Shown piece after piece: positions 52,632-61,004 of a DNA stretch of 64,000 nucleotides. The DNA comes from Ahrensia sp. R2A130 (lineage in GTDB: Bacteria > Pseudomonadota > Alphaproteobacteria > Rhizobiales > Rhizobiaceae), in the NCBI RefSeq assembly GCF_000179775.1, contig NZ_AEEB01000017.1:496001-560000 (forward strand), in the 5' to 3' direction. Position 1 is the first letter of the stretch. Each line of letters starts with the position of its first letter. Below the pieces are notes generated by a model. It was given only the letters and a program-made list of their open reading frames with translations, ran no database searches and was not told the DNA's origin. Both the position numbers and the translations under genes were made by a program.

Positions 52632-53398
52632 GCGGCAAGCTGCGCGAATATCGCGGCCTTTACCTGATCGGTGGCTTCTTCGGCTGGGGAGTGACCAACA
52701 CCAGTCAGAAGGTGTGTCGTTGCGTGACCCTCGAATTGATCCAACTGCAAAACGGGAAGCACGTTATCTGCCGTCCCCCAAAGGACCGTCTTCGGCATGG
52801 GCAACGCCAGAATATCAGCAACAGGAAGCACGCCCTGCTGACCGTCCGACGACATGCCGGTTGCGATAGCGGTTAGCATTTCAACTGCACCGGTGCGGGA
52901 TCGCAGATGGTGTTGAAACGCGACGATCTTCTCGGAAACTTCATAGGTCGGTCCAAAAAACTGTGGCAGCAAAGCCCGCAATTCTTCCGCCGTGCGCGCA
53001 CCGGCCCATTCCATAAGCAGTGGATGGTTGAATTCGGTGCCGTATCCACCGGGTGCCAGAAGCGTGAGGGACGCAAATCGTTCGGGCTTCATCAACGCTG
53101 CAAGGCTTGCAACCGCGCCACCCATAGAATGTCCGACGATATGGGCTGTCGAAATGCCATGAGCTTCGAGCGTCGCAAGCACCGCCTTGGCGGCCAGTCC
53201 TGTCGGTCCGGCGCCTGCATAATCAACCGCCTCGCCATGGCCAGGAAGATCAATTGCCAGGGTTGCCGTTTTGAAAGAGGTGCTCGTTTGCAACCCGCGC
53301 CATTGCATCGCCGCACCGCCGAAACCGTGCAGGAAAACCACCGGCGGACAATCGGACCCGCCGGAATTATCAATTGCGATGGTCGGTAGCGGCTCCAC
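52628..53398 (-). CDS. Alpha/beta hydrolase
   Basis: 256 residues from a GTG start overlapping the leuA stop by one base (TAGTG). Motifs: VVFLHGFGGAAMQW, AIDLPGHGEAVDYAGAG, nucleophile VGHSMGGAVAS, WGTADNVLP (acid) and GVGHSPAEEAT (His). The HGFGG/AxW start and LAPGGYGTEFNHPLL cap resemble the acetoin-dehydrogenase E2-associated or acyl-transfer hydrolase group, but the substrate is unknown. Its stop overlaps the phosphagen kinase start (ATGA), so the two are coupled. Confidence 0.85.
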   Translation of the reverse strand: MEPLPTIAIDNSGGSDCPPVVFLHGFGGAAMQWRGLQTSTSFKTATLAIDLPGHGEAVDYAGAGPTGLAAKAVLATLEAHGISTAHIVGHSMGGAVASLAALMKPERFASLTLLAPGGYGTEFNHPLLMEWAGARTAEELRALLPQFFGPTYEVSEKIVAFQHHLRSRTGAVEMLTAIATGMSSDGQQGVLPVADILALPMPKTVLWGTADNVLPVLQLDQFEGHATTHLLTGVGHSPAEEATDQVKAAIFAQLAA

Positions 53399-55086
53399 TA
53401 CAGATCGCCAGCCAACTTACGGTTTACGCCGGAGCAAAGCGCCTCGAGCGATGCCGCCACGATGTTTGCGTTGATACCCGCACCGAACCAGCGTGTGCCA
53501 TCCTGCGTGTCTTCCATCTCCATGTAGCAGATGGCGGTGGCGTCCGAGCCTTGTTGCAGTGAATGCTCGGAATAGTCGGCCACAGACATCGTGGCCTCGA
53601 AGCGTGTGTTCAGCGCATCGACGAAACCGGCGATGGGTCCGTTGCCTTTGCCTTTCAGCACTTCTTCTTTGCCATCTACGGTAACAGTCACCTCGACATT
53701 GCGCCCGGCACCGTCGCTGTCGGTGAACGTGGCGTGGTCGATATACTTCACACGGCCGTCGGCCTGGTCGATATAGCGCTCCATGAAGCGATTATAGATA
53801 GCAGAGGAGGGCAGCTCTTTGCCCTCTTCATCGGTGATGCGCTGAACGTCGTTACGCATCTCCACCTGTAAGTTGCGTGGCAATTTCAGGCCGTAGTCAG
53901 CTTCCATCACGTAAGCCACACCGCCTTTGCCCGACTGCGAGTTGATGCGGATGATCGCCTCATAGCTGCGTCCAACATCTTGCGGGTCGATGGGGAGGTA
54001 AGGCACTTCCCACGTTTCCTTATTGGCCTGCTCCAGTGCCTTCATGCCCTTGTTGATGGCATCCTGGTGAGAGCCGGAAAACGCTGTATAGACCAGCTCG
54101 CCAACATAGGGGTGTCGCTCCGGGATGCGCAGCTGGTTGCTGTATTCGTAGACGCCCTTGATGCGCTCGATGTCCGAAATATCGAGCTGTGGATCGACAC
54201 CTTGCGTCATCATGTTGAGCGCCAGTGTCACAAGGTCGACATTACCGGTGCGCTCGCCATTGCCGAACAAGGTGCCTTCCACGCGATCGGCACCAGCCAT
54301 CAATCCAAGTTCGGTAGCAGCGATACCTGTGCCACGGTCGTTATGCGGGTGCAGCGAAATGATGACACTGTCGCGACGGTCGATCTGACGGCACATCCAT
54401 TCGATTTGGTCGGCATGGATGTTTGGCGTCGACATTTCCACCGTGGCTGGCAGGTTGAGGATCAGCTTTTCGTCCGGTGACGGGTCTATGACGTCGATAA
54501 TCGCGTTGCAGATTTCCAGCGAGAATTCGAGTTCAGTACCGGTGAAACTCTCGGGAGAATACTGATAGCGGAAGCTCGATTTGCCGCCTGACGTGGCAGA
54601 CGCCATATCGACAATCAGCTTGGCGGCATCGGTTGCGATGTTGCGAATGCCATCGCGGTCCTGCCCGAACACAACGCGACGCTGCAGTTCAGAGGTCGAA
54701 TTGTAGAAATGCACGATTGGTGTTTTCGCGCCCTCCAGTGACTCAAATGTTCGCGTGATAAGTTCCTTGCGGCACTGTACCAGCACCTGCAGATCGACAT
54801 CGTCCGGGAGGTTACCCTCTTCCACGCACCAGCGCGCAAAGTCGAAATCTGTCTGGCTGGCGGAGGGAAAACCGATCTCGATTTCCTTGAATTGCATATC
54901 CAACAGCAGCGCGAACATGCGCGCTTTGCGTTCGTGCCCCATAGGGTCGATGAGCGCCTGATTGCCGTCCCGCAGATCGACGGAACACCAGATCGGAGCT
55001 TCGGTGATTGTGTTGGAAGGCCATGTCCGGTCGGTGATCTCCACCTGCGGATATGGCTGATATTTATGTGCTGCATCCATAATCAT
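53398..55086 (-). CDS. leuA: 2-isopropylmalate synthase LeuA (long form)
   Basis: 562 residues catalysing the first committed step of leucine biosynthesis. N-terminal HMG-L-like barrel: WCSVDLRDGNQALIDPMGHERKARMFALLLDMQFKEIEIGFPSASQTDFDFAR, SLHPHNDRGTGIAATELGLMAGADRVEGTLFGNGERTGNVDLVTLALNMMTQG; C-terminal LeuA dimer/regulatory domain with DSDGAGRNVEVTVTVDGKEEVLKGKGNGPIAGFVDAL and a leucine-feedback region. This is the long, alphaproteobacterial/actinobacterial type (562 vs ~520 aa). AGGAG lies 8 nt upstream of the ATG. First gene of the operon. Confidence 0.95.
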   Translation of the reverse strand: MIMDAAHKYQPYPQVEITDRTWPSNTITEAPIWCSVDLRDGNQALIDPMGHERKARMFALLLDMQFKEIEIGFPSASQTDFDFARWCVEEGNLPDDVDLQVLVQCRKELITRTFESLEGAKTPIVHFYNSTSELQRRVVFGQDRDGIRNIATDAAKLIVDMASATSGGKSSFRYQYSPESFTGTELEFSLEICNAIIDVIDPSPDEKLILNLPATVEMSTPNIHADQIEWMCRQIDRRDSVIISLHPHNDRGTGIAATELGLMAGADRVEGTLFGNGERTGNVDLVTLALNMMTQGVDPQLDISDIERIKGVYEYSNQLRIPERHPYVGELVYTAFSGSHQDAINKGMKALEQANKETWEVPYLPIDPQDVGRSYEAIIRINSQSGKGGVAYVMEADYGLKLPRNLQVEMRNDVQRITDEEGKELPSSAIYNRFMERYIDQADGRVKYIDHATFTDSDGAGRNVEVTVTVDGKEEVLKGKGNGPIAGFVDALNTRFEATMSVADYSEHSLQQGSDATAICYMEMEDTQDGTRWFGAGINANIVAASLEALCSGVNRKLAGDL

Positions 55087-55315
55087 GGAAGCGCTCCTTA
55101 TAGTGTGGCGCGCGTTTGCGGTGTCGTTTGGACGACCGGAATGCGCTGGAATGAAAAGTGATGGCGGGGCGCGTTCTGCAGCCTAATCATGTTGATGGCA
55201 GGCATTTGCATGGGCTGGCTTGCAGGCTATCTATCGACCGCCGGGCGCCCCTTATGTGCGCACGATCCGACGGCCGCTGGTTAGCAGCAGGTCGGAAGCA
55301 GTTAGGAGCGCGAAG

Positions 55316-55978
55316 ATGGTCATGACGACAAGGTTATGTGTTGAAAGCGCACTCGGCAAGAGGGTGCATGCGCCGTTAGCGGCATTTTTCTTACTCTTTG
55401 CAATGCTATGGCCGGGGCAGGCGAGAGCAGAACCCGTAACCTTTGTTGCGCTAGCGCAAGTCAAACAGGGCGGGCAGGCGGGTTATGATGACTTCATCAA
55501 GAAGGTGAAGCCGATCTGGCGCGCCAATGGCATGACGGTGCTGGCGCGTTTGAGGGTGGTGGACCTGATGGTAGAGCCTGCCTTTCCAGTGCCAACAGAA
55601 ATTACGGTCATTCACGCGGAAACCCGTGAGGGCTTCAATGCCTATATCGGCAGCGATGCTTACCGGCAGATCAAGCAGTTGCGTTTGGACGCTGTCGATC
55701 ATCTGACCGTGCTTGAGGGCAACCTCAGCGGCCGCAGTGGCGAGGCATTTCTAGCGAAAAACCCAATGGCGGTGGTGACGTTGTCCGGCAACGCGAGCGC
55801 TGGCGAACGCTCCGGCTTGACCATCGACGTCACGTTGTTTGGACCGGTGAAAGGGAAGCGCAGCCCGTTTCTGAAAGAGGTTCGGCAGGTGCGCGTCATG
55901 CCGCTTGGGTTTGATGATAATCCGACGAACTTCGCAGCCGATAGTGATCAGGCATTCATCGCAGAACAAGTCCGATAG
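55316..55978 (+). CDS. Exported DUF1330-like (dimeric alpha-beta barrel) protein
   Basis: 220 residues from ATG 55316, preceded by GGAG with 6-nt spacing. After a signal/anchor (PLAAFFLLFAMLWPGQARA) the domain reads EPVTFVALAQVKQGGQAGYDDFIKKVKPIWRANGMTVLARLRVVDLMV..., then YIGSDAYRQIKQLRLDAVDHLTVLEG, in the style of DUF1330/ABM-like barrels. The last ~80 residues are an additional, unrecognised domain. Function unknown. Confidence 0.7.
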   Translation: MVMTTRLCVESALGKRVHAPLAAFFLLFAMLWPGQARAEPVTFVALAQVKQGGQAGYDDFIKKVKPIWRANGMTVLARLRVVDLMVEPAFPVPTEITVIHAETREGFNAYIGSDAYRQIKQLRLDAVDHLTVLEGNLSGRSGEAFLAKNPMAVVTLSGNASAGERSGLTIDVTLFGPVKGKRSPFLKEVRQVRVMPLGFDDNPTNFAADSDQAFIAEQVR

Positions 55979-56095
55979 TTGGAGTGATGAGCCATACGCA
56001 CCCTGCGTTGGCTTAAGGATTCGGCAAGCTTTAGGTTACATTATATTAACCATGTTTCAGGCGCTGACCTGAAAGTTGTTACCGGGGGGCGAACC

Positions 56096-57679
56096 ATGTC
56101 CAAATATACAATGATTGCGACTGCCATTCTGGCTGGCGTTACAGCCACCGTTCCAGCCGCAGCGCAAACTTCTGACGTCATCGCCACGCAATTGGTCAGA
56201 AGCACTGTGTCATGGTCCGGCCAAACATTCTCGACCGAGAATCTGCGCAAGACATATGAACGGCGCAAAAATTCCCCTATCTGGCTGACCAATGGACAGT
56301 TGAACCAGCAGGGCGAAGCATTGCTCGGTGAACTGAGTGGATCATACCGCGATGGGCTTGATCCAAACGAATATCTCGCTGGCGTGCGCGGCTTTGCAGG
56401 CCAGTTGAGTGATGATGATGCAGCCAAGCTGGAACTTGCCATGAGTGATGCGTTTCTTAAGCTTGGGCTTGATCTTTACAGCGGTTTCACAACGCCCTCC
56501 GTTTCAGACCCGAACATTGTCATCAAACGCAAGAAACGTGACGCCACCCAGTGGCTTGAAGGCGCGACGGCCACCGGCGTATCTGCGATGCTGACGACGT
56601 TGCGACCACGGCATCCACAATATGGCCAGCTACGGCAAATGTTGGCAGGGTATCGCAGTCTGATGGCCCGCGGCGGCTGGCAGCCGATTACCGAAGGGAT
56701 AACACTCAAGCCTGGAATGACTGATGCTCGCGTGAACGAAATGCGCCAGAACCTCGCCGCCCGTGGTTACGACGTTCGCGGCGTCGAGTTTGCCGATCTT
56801 TATGACGAAGGCCTCGTGGATGCGGTCAAACATTTTCAGAAACGCCACGGTCTGGCATCGGACGGCGTAGCTGGTCCGGCGTCTTTCAGGGCTTTGTCGG
56901 TAACAGCGGCTCAGCGTGTCGATCAGATCGCAATCAATCTGGAGCGCTGGCGCTGGTTGCCACGTGATCTCGGCAAGGCGCACGTGCTGGTCAATCAGGC
57001 CGGTTTTGAGATGTTCACGATGAACGGCACTGAGATTTACGACAAACGTCGCGTTATTGTTGGCAAGCCATTCCACCAATCACCAATGTTCTCGTCGAGC
57101 ATATCTTATGCGGAGTTCAACCCGACATGGACTGTGCCACTGTCTATTGCTGGCAAGGAAATGCTGCCGAAGATACGCAACAACCCTGCTTATCTGGTTG
57201 AGAAGAACTATTCGCTCTACAGCGGCTGGGGCAACAATTCTCAGAAGCTAAACCCTTACGCGGTGGATTGGAGCGCTGTATCGGCCAAACGCTTTCCGTA
57301 TCGCATCGTGCAGGAACCCGGACCGCGCAACGCGCTGGGGCAGGTGAAATTCATCTTTCCCAACAAATTCAGCGTGTATTTGCATGACACGCCATCGCGA
57401 AACCTGTTCTCCCGCACCGGCCGCGCCTTCTCCCACGGCTGTATTCGCGTCGATAAACCACTGGATTTCGCCCGCAAGCTCTATGAACTGCAAGGCGGCA
57501 TGAACCCGTCTCAGGTGACCCCGATTATCGAAAGCAAGAAGCGCAAGCGCGTGAATTTCAAACGCAAGATGCCCGTGCATCTCGCCTACTTTACAGCATG
57601 GATCAACGAAGATGGCGTTCCGCTTTTCTACGAGGACGTGTACAAGCGCGATAAATTGGTCAGAAAATTCCTGTTCTAG
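56096..57679 (+). CDS. L,D-transpeptidase, YcbB/LdtD type
   Basis: 527 residues with a Sec signal (MSKYTMIATAILAGVTATVPAAA). Domains in order: a ~170-residue scaffold (with WLTNGQLNQQGEALLGELSGSYRDGLDP), a PG_binding_1 module (RVNEMRQNLAARGYDVRGVEFADLYDEGLVDAVKHFQKRHGLASDGVAGPASFRAL) and the YkuD catalytic domain ending with AFSHGCIRVDKPLDFARKL, Cys near residue 449. It makes 3->3 cross-links in peptidoglycan or attaches proteins. Downstream gene follows after 15 nt. Confidence 0.92.
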   Translation: MSKYTMIATAILAGVTATVPAAAQTSDVIATQLVRSTVSWSGQTFSTENLRKTYERRKNSPIWLTNGQLNQQGEALLGELSGSYRDGLDPNEYLAGVRGFAGQLSDDDAAKLELAMSDAFLKLGLDLYSGFTTPSVSDPNIVIKRKKRDATQWLEGATATGVSAMLTTLRPRHPQYGQLRQMLAGYRSLMARGGWQPITEGITLKPGMTDARVNEMRQNLAARGYDVRGVEFADLYDEGLVDAVKHFQKRHGLASDGVAGPASFRALSVTAAQRVDQIAINLERWRWLPRDLGKAHVLVNQAGFEMFTMNGTEIYDKRRVIVGKPFHQSPMFSSSISYAEFNPTWTVPLSIAGKEMLPKIRNNPAYLVEKNYSLYSGWGNNSQKLNPYAVDWSAVSAKRFPYRIVQEPGPRNALGQVKFIFPNKFSVYLHDTPSRNLFSRTGRAFSHGCIRVDKPLDFARKLYELQGGMNPSQVTPIIESKKRKRVNFKRKMPVHLAYFTAWINEDGVPLFYEDVYKRDKLVRKFLF

Positions 57680-57694
57680 AGTAGGCGCAGTCTC

Positions 57695-58315
57695 ATGAGT
57701 TCTACCGACAAGTCAGATGATGACGCAAAGCCGGTGGAACTGAGCGGGCCGTCCCGCAGCCTGAAAGCATCCGTTGAAAAGCTTCGTAGCCGTAACGCTG
57801 AGCGTGAGGATGCCAAGACCGGTAGGTTGGCTGCTGAACGGTTGCGCCTTGAAAATCTGGCTGACGAACTTCGACCGGTATTTGAAGAGGTCGATCCAAA
57901 CGACGATCGTTTTGAATTTACCTTGGTCGCAGGTTCGCGCCCGCGGCTTTGGGTCGATCAAACCGCATTCGTAGCTATTGGTCGCGATGGTCGAACGTAC
58001 CGCATGTTTAAAGACACGCGAAACGGTCGTGTCGTTTTGGCTGAAATTGTCGAACTCGAAAGCATGGCAGATATCGTGTCCGAATATATCGCCGAGCGTG
58101 TGATCGCGCGCGAAACCATGATCGAATCTGATGTCGTACCGTTGCGTATTTTGCGCGAAGCCGACACCGCACCGACCCGCGTCAACAACCTCGACCGGAG
58201 AGCAGAGCCAAACTCTCCTGCACCTAGACGGTTGGGTTGGTTCTTGTTCGGCGCAATTGCGTCGCTTCTCGGCACAATCGCGGCCGTCATCGTCTATTCG
58301 TCAGCCGCGTTCTGA
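57695..58315 (+). CDS. Hypothetical tail-anchored protein
   Basis: 206 residues. The N-terminal ~70 residues are highly charged and likely helical (KASVEKLRSRNAEREDAKTGRLAAERLRLENLADEL). The middle, RFEFTLVAGSRPRLWVDQTAFVAIGRDGRTYRMFKDTRNGRVVLAEI, is beta-rich. A single transmembrane helix (LGWFLFGAIASLLGTIAAVIVYSS) ends the protein, giving a cytoplasmic body. Fifteen nt after the transpeptidase, so probably co-transcribed. It overlaps the convergent metallophosphoesterase by 22 nt. Not recognised. Confidence 0.75.
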   Translation: MSSTDKSDDDAKPVELSGPSRSLKASVEKLRSRNAEREDAKTGRLAAERLRLENLADELRPVFEEVDPNDDRFEFTLVAGSRPRLWVDQTAFVAIGRDGRTYRMFKDTRNGRVVLAEIVELESMADIVSEYIAERVIARETMIESDVVPLRILREADTAPTRVNNLDRRAEPNSPAPRRLGWFLFGAIASLLGTIAAVIVYSSAAF

Positions 58316-59223
58316 CCGGCAATCGCGATTATGTCGTCCGCGAGTTCGGAGATTTTCTGTTGGCCGTCGCCGTAACCAAATTGCTGTTGGCGACAGCGCC
58401 ATGCGCCTTGGTTGCCTGAAATTTCAAACAGATTGTAGCGCGCACCCGGGCGACCTATGCTCGGCGTTAGACGAGGGCCATGGCTGGCTGATGGCACACC
58501 AATGACCGGCACCGGCCCGTCCGGCCCATCAATACGTTCGTCACTCACGATATGAGTGTGCCCGTGTAGAATGAGCTCGGCCCCTTCGCGGGCTATCATG
58601 CGACGGAACCGTTTCGCGCCAATCAGTCTTTTGTGTTGTGCGGTGGCATTGGGGAAGGGCGGATGATGGATCATCACAACGCGAAACTGTCCGTCTGCTT
58701 TCGCTCGCTGTAACATTTCCGATGTGTCGCTATCCTGCTGTGCCCGCCACGAGCCTGTTGCCAGAAACGGTGCGGTCGCGCGTCCTGAATTGGTGCCGAT
58801 GAGAGCTACCGCTCCCCGGTCGCGTCGGTAGGGAAATGGGTTTCCAGCGACCGGTTTATCGCCTTGCATCCAGGGTTTCCAACGCTCGATGATCCTTCTC
58901 AATGCGCCAGGAACGTAGGTGTCGTGATTGCCGGGAATCACCGAAATGTCCTCTGGTGCACCCAGTCCCGTGAGCCATTGATGGATCAGTTCGATCTCTT
59001 CTGGCAGCGCCAGATTGACCAGATCCCCGGTGATCGCGAGATGGTCCGGATTGGTTGCGAGGGTATGGTCGATCAGATTGCCCAACACACCGGAATGCAA
59101 GTCGCCCTTCCGGTTCAACCGCCAGTTGGCATAGCCAAGCACGCGCTTGGACAGCAGTGCGCTGCGTTTGAACGGAGGCAACGGCCCCAGATGGACGTCA
59201 CTGATATGGGCAAGCTTGAACAT
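58294..59223 (-). CDS. Metallophosphoesterase
   Basis: 309 residues of the calcineurin-like superfamily with a full set of metal-binding motifs: HISDVHLGPLPPFKR, ITGDLVNLALPEE, VIPGNHDTYVPG, MIHHPPFP and LHGHTHIVSDERI. Role unknown; relatives act on cyclic nucleotides, UDP-diacylglucosamine or other phosphodiesters. ATG 59223 gives the family's normal first strand. Confidence 0.9.
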   Translation of the reverse strand: MFKLAHISDVHLGPLPPFKRSALLSKRVLGYANWRLNRKGDLHSGVLGNLIDHTLATNPDHLAITGDLVNLALPEEIELIHQWLTGLGAPEDISVIPGNHDTYVPGALRRIIERWKPWMQGDKPVAGNPFPYRRDRGAVALIGTNSGRATAPFLATGSWRAQQDSDTSEMLQRAKADGQFRVVMIHHPPFPNATAQHKRLIGAKRFRRMIAREGAELILHGHTHIVSDERIDGPDGPVPVIGVPSASHGPRLTPSIGRPGARYNLFEISGNQGAWRCRQQQFGYGDGQQKISELADDIIAIAGQNAADE

Positions 59224-59230
59224 CTTTGAC

Positions 59231-60214
59231 CTAAGCGAAACGTGCCCGATCATGCGGCGCATCGAAGTTTAAATCAGGCCCAACGGGAACAATACGTGTC
59301 GGGTTGATGGTCTCGTGGCTTGCATAATAATGGTTTTTTATGTGGTCCATACGGATCGTCTCCGCGACGCCCGGCCACTGATAAAGCTCGCGCGTGTAGT
59401 TGAACAGGTTTGGATAGTCAGCGATGCGCTGACGGTTACATTTGAAGTGACCGACATAGACGGCATCGAAGCGGATGAGCGTTGTGAATAGCCGCCAGTC
59501 CGCTTCCGTGATCTGATCGTCAATAAGATAGCGTTGGCTGGATAGTTTTTCCTCTAACCAATCCAGCGTTTCAAACATCGGATGAAAGGCGTCTTCATAA
59601 GCGGTTTGCGTGGTAGCAAAGCCGCATTTGTAAACGCCGTTATTCACCGTGTGATAGATGCGCTCGTTCACCTCATCGATCACGCCACGAAGATTTTCGG
59701 GATAAAAGTCTTCAGTGTTTCCGGTGAAGCCATCAAAGGCCGAGTTGAACATACGAATGATTTCACTCGACTCGTTTGAGACGATTGTCGCTTGCTGTTT
59801 ATCCCACAACACCGGCACCGTGACACGGCATGTTACGTCCGGTTGGGCTGCGGTGTAGACCTTGGACATCAGATCGAAATTATGAAGATTGTCGCCCACT
59901 GCGTCGTCATGCTTCTTGTCGAACGTCCAGCCTTGGTCTGCCATGTACCAATCGACAACCGATACATCTATAAGGCTTTCCAGCTCTTTGAGAACGCGGA
60001 AAATTGCAACACGGTTAGCCCACGGGCAAGCGTGTGAAATGTAGAGATGATAGCGGCCAGCTTCCGCTTTGAACCCGCCTTCGCCGGATGGCCCAACACT
60101 TCCATCGGCGGTCACCCAATTGCGAAACAGAGCTTCGCTGCGTTGGAATTTCCCGCCGCTACTCTTGGTATCATACCAACTGTCCTGCCATTTTCCGTCG
60201 ACCAGCAGACCCAT
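59231..60214 (-). CDS. Glutathionyl-hydroquinone reductase
   Basis: 327 residues of the Xi-class glutathione transferases: MGLLVDGKWQDSWYDTKSSGGKFQRSEALFRNWV, YHLYISHACPWANRV with the catalytic Cys of the CPWA motif, VTVPVLWDKQQATIVSNESSEIIRMFN (glutathione site) and RYLIDDQITEADWRLFTTLIRFDAVYVGHFKCN. It reduces glutathionyl-hydroquinones and related adducts. The ATG at 60214 has GGAG with 7-nt spacing; a closer upstream ATG at 60220 would have it only one base away. Confidence 0.93.
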   Translation of the reverse strand: MGLLVDGKWQDSWYDTKSSGGKFQRSEALFRNWVTADGSVGPSGEGGFKAEAGRYHLYISHACPWANRVAIFRVLKELESLIDVSVVDWYMADQGWTFDKKHDDAVGDNLHNFDLMSKVYTAAQPDVTCRVTVPVLWDKQQATIVSNESSEIIRMFNSAFDGFTGNTEDFYPENLRGVIDEVNERIYHTVNNGVYKCGFATTQTAYEDAFHPMFETLDWLEEKLSSQRYLIDDQITEADWRLFTTLIRFDAVYVGHFKCNRQRIADYPNLFNYTRELYQWPGVAETIRMDHIKNHYYASHETINPTRIVPVGPDLNFDAPHDRARFA

Positions 60215-60461
60215 CGTCATTCTCCATCGCCTGATGCGTTGTACGATCGGTAAAGGGGCTAGGCTCATCCGTCCAGCAAACCGTATGGACGTGGTTTCAA
60301 ACTCATGTTAGCCAACGTGATCGAAGAGAAGAGGCGGCCACCTATGGCTATTACGGCAACATCATTGCGACGACGATCCAAGCGGTGAATGCGCGGAGCT
60401 GCGCTTGCAGCTCAAATTCGCGGCCAAATGTGCCGCGCGATCTCTTTGAAAGCCTGCCGAC

Positions 60462-61004
60462 ATGACCTCCGTAAAATTCTCAAGCCAGACGGCTGATTCT
60501 GCTTCGTCTGTTTACATCTCATTGGAAACCGCTGCCGATTCTGCCGAAGTAGCCGCCCTGATCGAGCGCGTTTTCGGCCCCGCAATCTTGACCCGTGCAG
60601 CCCACGTTTTGCGTGGCGAAACAACATCTGTTCCGCAATTCACATTCGTTGCCCGGCGTGATGACACTATCATCGGCACGGTGCGGCTTACGCCAATCAG
60701 GTGGGGCGAACGCGAAGTGTTGATGCTCGGCCCGCTCGGCGTCGATCCGTTGGCCAAAAACATGGGTGTTGGTCGCAAGTTGATGAAAACTGTGATGGAC
60801 GCAGCGCGGGCTGATCAAAATGCTGAGCGCTGGGGCGCTGTCATGCTGGTCGGCGATCCGCCTTATTATCACCCGTTTGGTTTCAGAGCTGTGCCGCACG
60901 GCAAGTTTGAAGCGCCGCTGCCAGTCGATCCTATGCGGGTGTTGGTGGCTGAACTTTGCGAAGGTGGAGCGGAAGATTTGTCCGGCAACGCAAGAGCGCT
61001 CTAG
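60462..61004 (+). CDS. GNAT family N-acetyltransferase
   Basis: 180 residues: motif A LMLGPLGVDPLAKNMGVGRKLMKTVMDAA (Q/RxxGxG-type acetyl-CoA loop, here NMGVGRKL) and VMLVGDPPYYHPFGFRAVP, the YhbS-like branch of GNATs. Substrate unknown. A 7-bp hairpin (GAGCTGC/GCAGCTC, 60396-60413) lies 50 nt upstream. Its stop shares CTAG with the convergent gene's stop. Confidence 0.85.
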   Translation: MTSVKFSSQTADSASSVYISLETAADSAEVAALIERVFGPAILTRAAHVLRGETTSVPQFTFVARRDDTIIGTVRLTPIRWGEREVLMLGPLGVDPLAKNMGVGRKLMKTVMDAARADQNAERWGAVMLVGDPPYYHPFGFRAVPHGKFEAPLPVDPMRVLVAELCEGGAEDLSGNARAL

